From Streptomyces sp. NBC_00576 (lineage in GTDB: Bacteria; Actinomycetota; Actinomycetes; Streptomycetales; Streptomycetaceae), in contig NZ_CP107780.1 of NCBI RefSeq assembly GCF_036345175.1, positions 1,240,001 through 1,304,000 on the forward strand: a DNA stretch of 64,000 nt, in the 5' to 3' direction. Position 1 is the stretch's first letter, and each line of letters begins with the position of its first letter. The notes beneath the pieces are model-generated. The model had not been told where the DNA came from, made no database searches, and was given only the letters and a program-made list of their open reading frames with translations. This document shows positions 62,001-64,000 of the stretch, piece after piece. The translations under genes were made by a program, and so were the position numbers.

Positions 62001-64000
62001 GACCACCAGCCCTGGAACCTGCGGGTACGCGCACAGTCGAGCGCCGACGACGCCCGGTGCCTCAGCGTCACCAGCCGCCGCGATGAGACCGCCGCCTGGC
62101 AGCACCACGTGAACCTCCACATTGCCGGCGACACCTCGCTGCCCCCCTCGCCCGTCAACCTGGATCACCTGCGCGAGCGCTGCCCCGACTGGCAGGCCGG
62201 CGAGCACTTCTACCAAGAGCGCGCCATGGAGGGCAACGACTGGCGGGGGCCGTTCCGCTGCGTGGCCGAGATCCACCGCGGGGCAGGAGAAGCGCTGGTG
62301 CGCCTGCGTCCGGTGGCACGCGGTGGCCATCTCATCCACCCCGGAGCGCTCGACGGCTGCTTGCAGGCAGCGCTCGCCGCGGCCGAGTCCGACGGAGCCA
62401 CGGAGCACGGTTTCGTGCTGACAGCGGTGGACCGCCTACGGCTGTACCGAGAGCCGGAGGGGGAGGAGTTGTGGGTGCACGCCTCGAGGCGGAAGCCGGA
62501 CACGGCGGACGACATCCGCGTCGATCTCGTGGTGGCGGACCGGTACGGCACGGTTATCGCCGAAATCCAGGGCGTGCGGGGAAAGAGCCTTACGCCTGTC
62601 CCGCCTCAACCGGCGGCCGCCCCCCTGTTCGACCCGATGCTCGAGGTGTGCTGGCGGCCGCTGCCGCCACCCGCACCGTCCGGCCAAGGCGGCAACTGGC
62701 TGCTGGTGTCCGGTGGTTCATCCCTCGACCAGCCCCTGCACGCCGCGCTGACCGCGAACGGAGGCACCGTCCACACCGTCAGGCCCGGCATTGGCTACCG
62801 GGTTCACGGCCCCGGCCGCTTTCGCGCGAACCTCGCCTCGGCCGACGACCTGGCGCGCATGCTCAAGGACATCACCCGTGACGCACCCCTGACTGGTGTG
62901 GTCCACCTGGGTGCTCTGGCTGGGGCCACCGGGGCGGACGCCTCGCCGCGCGAGGTGCAGTGGGTCACGACAGATCTGTGCGCCAGTCTGCTACCGGTCT
63001 CCCGCGCCCTGGCCGAGTTGCCGTCCTCGCCGCCCCCGACACTGTTTGTGATCACCCGTGGCGCCCAGGCGGCCCTGGCCGACGACTCATTGCCCGCCCC
63101 ATGGCAGGCAGCCCTGTGGCCGTTGACGCGTGTCCTGCAGCTCGAGACACCACGCTCGTCTTCCGTCCTCATCGACCTCGACGCCCGCGCACCCGAGCTT
63201 CGTGGACCCCGTGAACCGTGTGAAGAGGCCGACCATCTGGCCCTCCACCTGCACGCGGCGGGCGACGAGGACCGTATCGCCCTACGCGGGGGGAGTGCCC
63301 ACGTTCCGCGACTGGTTCCCTCACCGCAACGCCTGGCAGCACACCCGTTCGGGGTCGCTCTCTCCACCACCGGCGGTATCGGAGGCATCAGCCTCACCCC
63401 CGCGAGGGACAATCCCCCGCCGGGACCGGGTCAGATCGCCATCCAGGTCACGCATACCTCGTTGAACTACCGTGACGTGCTGCTCGCCGTGGGCATGCTG
63501 GCCGGCCGGAAAGAAGCCCTCGCGGGCTTTGAATGCGCAGGCACCGTGGTGGCCGTGGGAGAGGGCGTCACCGAGTTCGCCGTCAGCGATGAGGTCTGTG
63601 CCCTCACGTTCGCGCCGCCGGCCTCCTACGCCATCGCCCTGGCCGCCTACGCCGCCGTACGGCCCCCCCAGTTCACACCAGCCGAGGCGGCCTCCGTTCC
63701 CGTCGCGTACGTATCGGCCTACCGCGCCCTGATCGACCTCGCGCGCCTCCAGCCGGGTCAGAAGGTCCTCATCCACTCGGCGAGTGGCGGCATGGGAATG
63801 GCCGCCATGGTGATCGCCCGCTGGTGCGGCGCCAGAATCTTCGCCACGGCAGGCAGCAAGGCCAAGCGTGACCTGCTGTTGCAGATGGGCGCCGAGAAGG
63901 TCGCCGACTCCCGTTCCACGGACTTCGCCCGCCAACTGCGCGACGTGGACGGCACAGGCGTCGACATCATCCTGAACACCCTCAAGGGAGCAGACGCCCG
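59025..64000 (+). CDS. Highly reducing type I polyketide synthase, N-terminal part
   Basis: The frame runs without a stop from ATG 59025 (GGAAAGGGAG upstream) to the window edge, at least 1658 residues. KS (10-440) has DTACSSS with Cys182, His318 (EAHGTGT) and His358 (NIGHTE). AT (about 545-850) has GHSQGE with Ser633 and YAAHS at 733-737. DH (about 930-1210) has His950 in GHRIAERPVVP (Gly of HxxxGxxxxP is Glu) and Asp1110 in HPGALDG. A pseudo-KR-like linker (VVHLGALAG) precedes the ER (about 1430 onward; NYRDV at 1481, HSASGGMGMAAM from 1584). KR and ACP are presumably beyond the edge. There is no docking helix or loading module; the order resembles stand-alone iterative or mycocerosate-type enzymes. 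Confidence 0.92.
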   Translation, partial: MDGQEEFAAPEQAVAVLGMSGRFPGAPGVRELWDLLVAGRDGVTEASTERPWLRELYAAEPGAPGKLPTVRGGFLPGLDLFDAGFFGISPREARRMDPQQRLLLETSVEAAEDAAVPVRELSRARTGVFLGAFGNDYWLRQIGDLENLDLLAMQGGTHSALHGRIAYALNLRGPAMTIDTACSSSLVSVHTACQSLRLGECDYALAGGSHVLLAPYGSVPLARAGAIGPDGRCKFGDASANGYVQSEAVGMLLLKPLARALADGDRVRAVILGGALGSSGFTGQGMIAPSVRSQEETLRLACEFAGVDPRDTRFVEAHGTGTAVGDRVELEALARVLGPRDGDRERCLVGSVKTNIGHTEAAAGVVGLIKTVLCLEHRLVPGDTRLGTANPAVDWEAAPLCLPRRPTALPDDERLLVAGVTSIGASGVGAHLVLSAAPGGQAAVPKPRPGAGQSLLPLSARSTDALRELTERYVHLLTSNPAPCLADVCASAATGRDHHEHRLAVSATTPASLADTLRAHLAGQERRDVSASNGAVWSAPRVVFVLPGQGSQWAGMGRQLLGREDVFTDTVERCDAVIRTHGGWSLCDVLRDEDDTWLQQTSVIQPALWAMGVSLAALWRSWGIEPDAVLGHSQGEIAAAQVAGALTLEEAGRVSCLRAGLIDTLAQPGALCWTEVPPNKVAGFLDELGVAASVAVEESPTSSVLAGTSQAIDRIEEGCEQRGISCLRVPVHYAAHSRSVDPVRHPLRRQLADLRPRETNVPFLSTVTGSVVPGTALNGDYWWRNLRDPVLLDRAVRSQLAGERRTVFLQVSPHPVLTEALGRGGALTLESLRRDHDELASLHRTLGDLYAAGCDPNWPQVLGKPAAPVSLPGYPWQRFSYWQQARAFPWPPIQSTTTKVFPVTDAAAPAPPPPKTSHAVLTRTEEETGAGARSWSGVLDREQHAYLLGHRIAERPVVPGAFYLEFALAAAREGSLGNEVRNVTFEELLLLDDHQPWNLRVRAQSSADDARCLSVTSRRDETAAWQHHVNLHIAGDTSLPPSPVNLDHLRERCPDWQAGEHFYQERAMEGNDWRGPFRCVAEIHRGAGEALVRLRPVARGGHLIHPGALDGCLQAALAAAESDGATEHGFVLTAVDRLRLYREPEGEELWVHASRRKPDTADDIRVDLVVADRYGTVIAEIQGVRGKSLTPVPPQPAAAPLFDPMLEVCWRPLPPPAPSGQGGNWLLVSGGSSLDQPLHAALTANGGTVHTVRPGIGYRVHGPGRFRANLASADDLARMLKDITRDAPLTGVVHLGALAGATGADASPREVQWVTTDLCASLLPVSRALAELPSSPPPTLFVITRGAQAALADDSLPAPWQAALWPLTRVLQLETPRSSSVLIDLDARAPELRGPREPCEEADHLALHLHAAGDEDRIALRGGSAHVPRLVPSPQRLAAHPFGVALSTTGGIGGISLTPARDNPPPGPGQIAIQVTHTSLNYRDVLLAVGMLAGRKEALAGFECAGTVVAVGEGVTEFAVSDEVCALTFAPPASYAIALAAYAAVRPPQFTPAEAASVPVAYVSAYRALIDLARLQPGQKVLIHSASGGMGMAAMVIARWCGARIFATAGSKAKRDLLLQMGAEKVADSRSTDFARQLRDVDGTGVDIILNTLKGADA

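Overview
The window reads as chromosomal DNA of a Streptomyces or close relative. GC content is very high, third codon positions are strongly G/C, GTG starts are common, and IdeR/DmdR-type iron boxes, secreted glycoside hydrolases with lectin domains and large NRPS/PKS genes are present. The species cannot be named from the sequence.

Left edge (1-3.7 kb): the 3' end of an inositol-catabolism gene (iolD) and a GntR/HutC-type regulator on the + strand meet a minus-strand operon tail (small hypothetical protein, YtcJ-like amidohydrolase, MbtH-like protein).

Siderophore locus (about 1.6-34.2 kb): a single 6248-residue NRPS (minus) with five modules, two embedded N-methyltransferase domains and a terminal epimerase but no thioesterase. 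Divergent from it are two FecCD-type permeases and an ATPase for ferric-siderophore import. An ornithine N5-monooxygenase and a formyltransferase supply hydroxy- and formyl-hydroxyornithine. Two half-ABC exporters with complementary broken ATP sites and a lipoprotein siderophore receptor complete the set. Four 19-bp iron boxes sit at the promoters. The predicted product is a pentapeptide trishydroxamate of the type N-methyl-X / Ser / N-methyl-hydroxyornithine / Ser / X, in the coelichelin/scabichelin family; the exact compound is not settled by sequence.

Carbohydrate region (34.2-46 kb): two divergent secreted GH43 genes (a lectin-bearing single-domain enzyme and a 1738-residue double-GH43 enzyme) share a promoter region with related operator-like repeats. 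They are followed by a four-gene sugar ABC importer (binding lipoprotein, two permeases, MsmK/UgpC-type ATPase).

Decayed and accessory region (46-54.6 kb): remnants of a NucA/NucB-type nuclease, a membrane protein, a Nudix hydrolase, an Abi-like protein, an ABC exporter and a peptide-ABC permease flank one intact and unfamiliar pair: a P-loop NTPase next to a membrane-anchored type-I periplasmic-binding-fold protein. A C-terminally shortened F420-dependent oxidoreductase lies here as well.

Right edge (54.5-64 kb): a second biosynthetic locus with an undecaprenyl-diphosphate-synthase-like cis-prenyltransferase, an ABC ATPase/permease pair, a type II thioesterase with Cys in place of the nucleophilic Ser, and the start of a highly reducing type I PKS (KS-AT-DH-ER...) that runs off the window.
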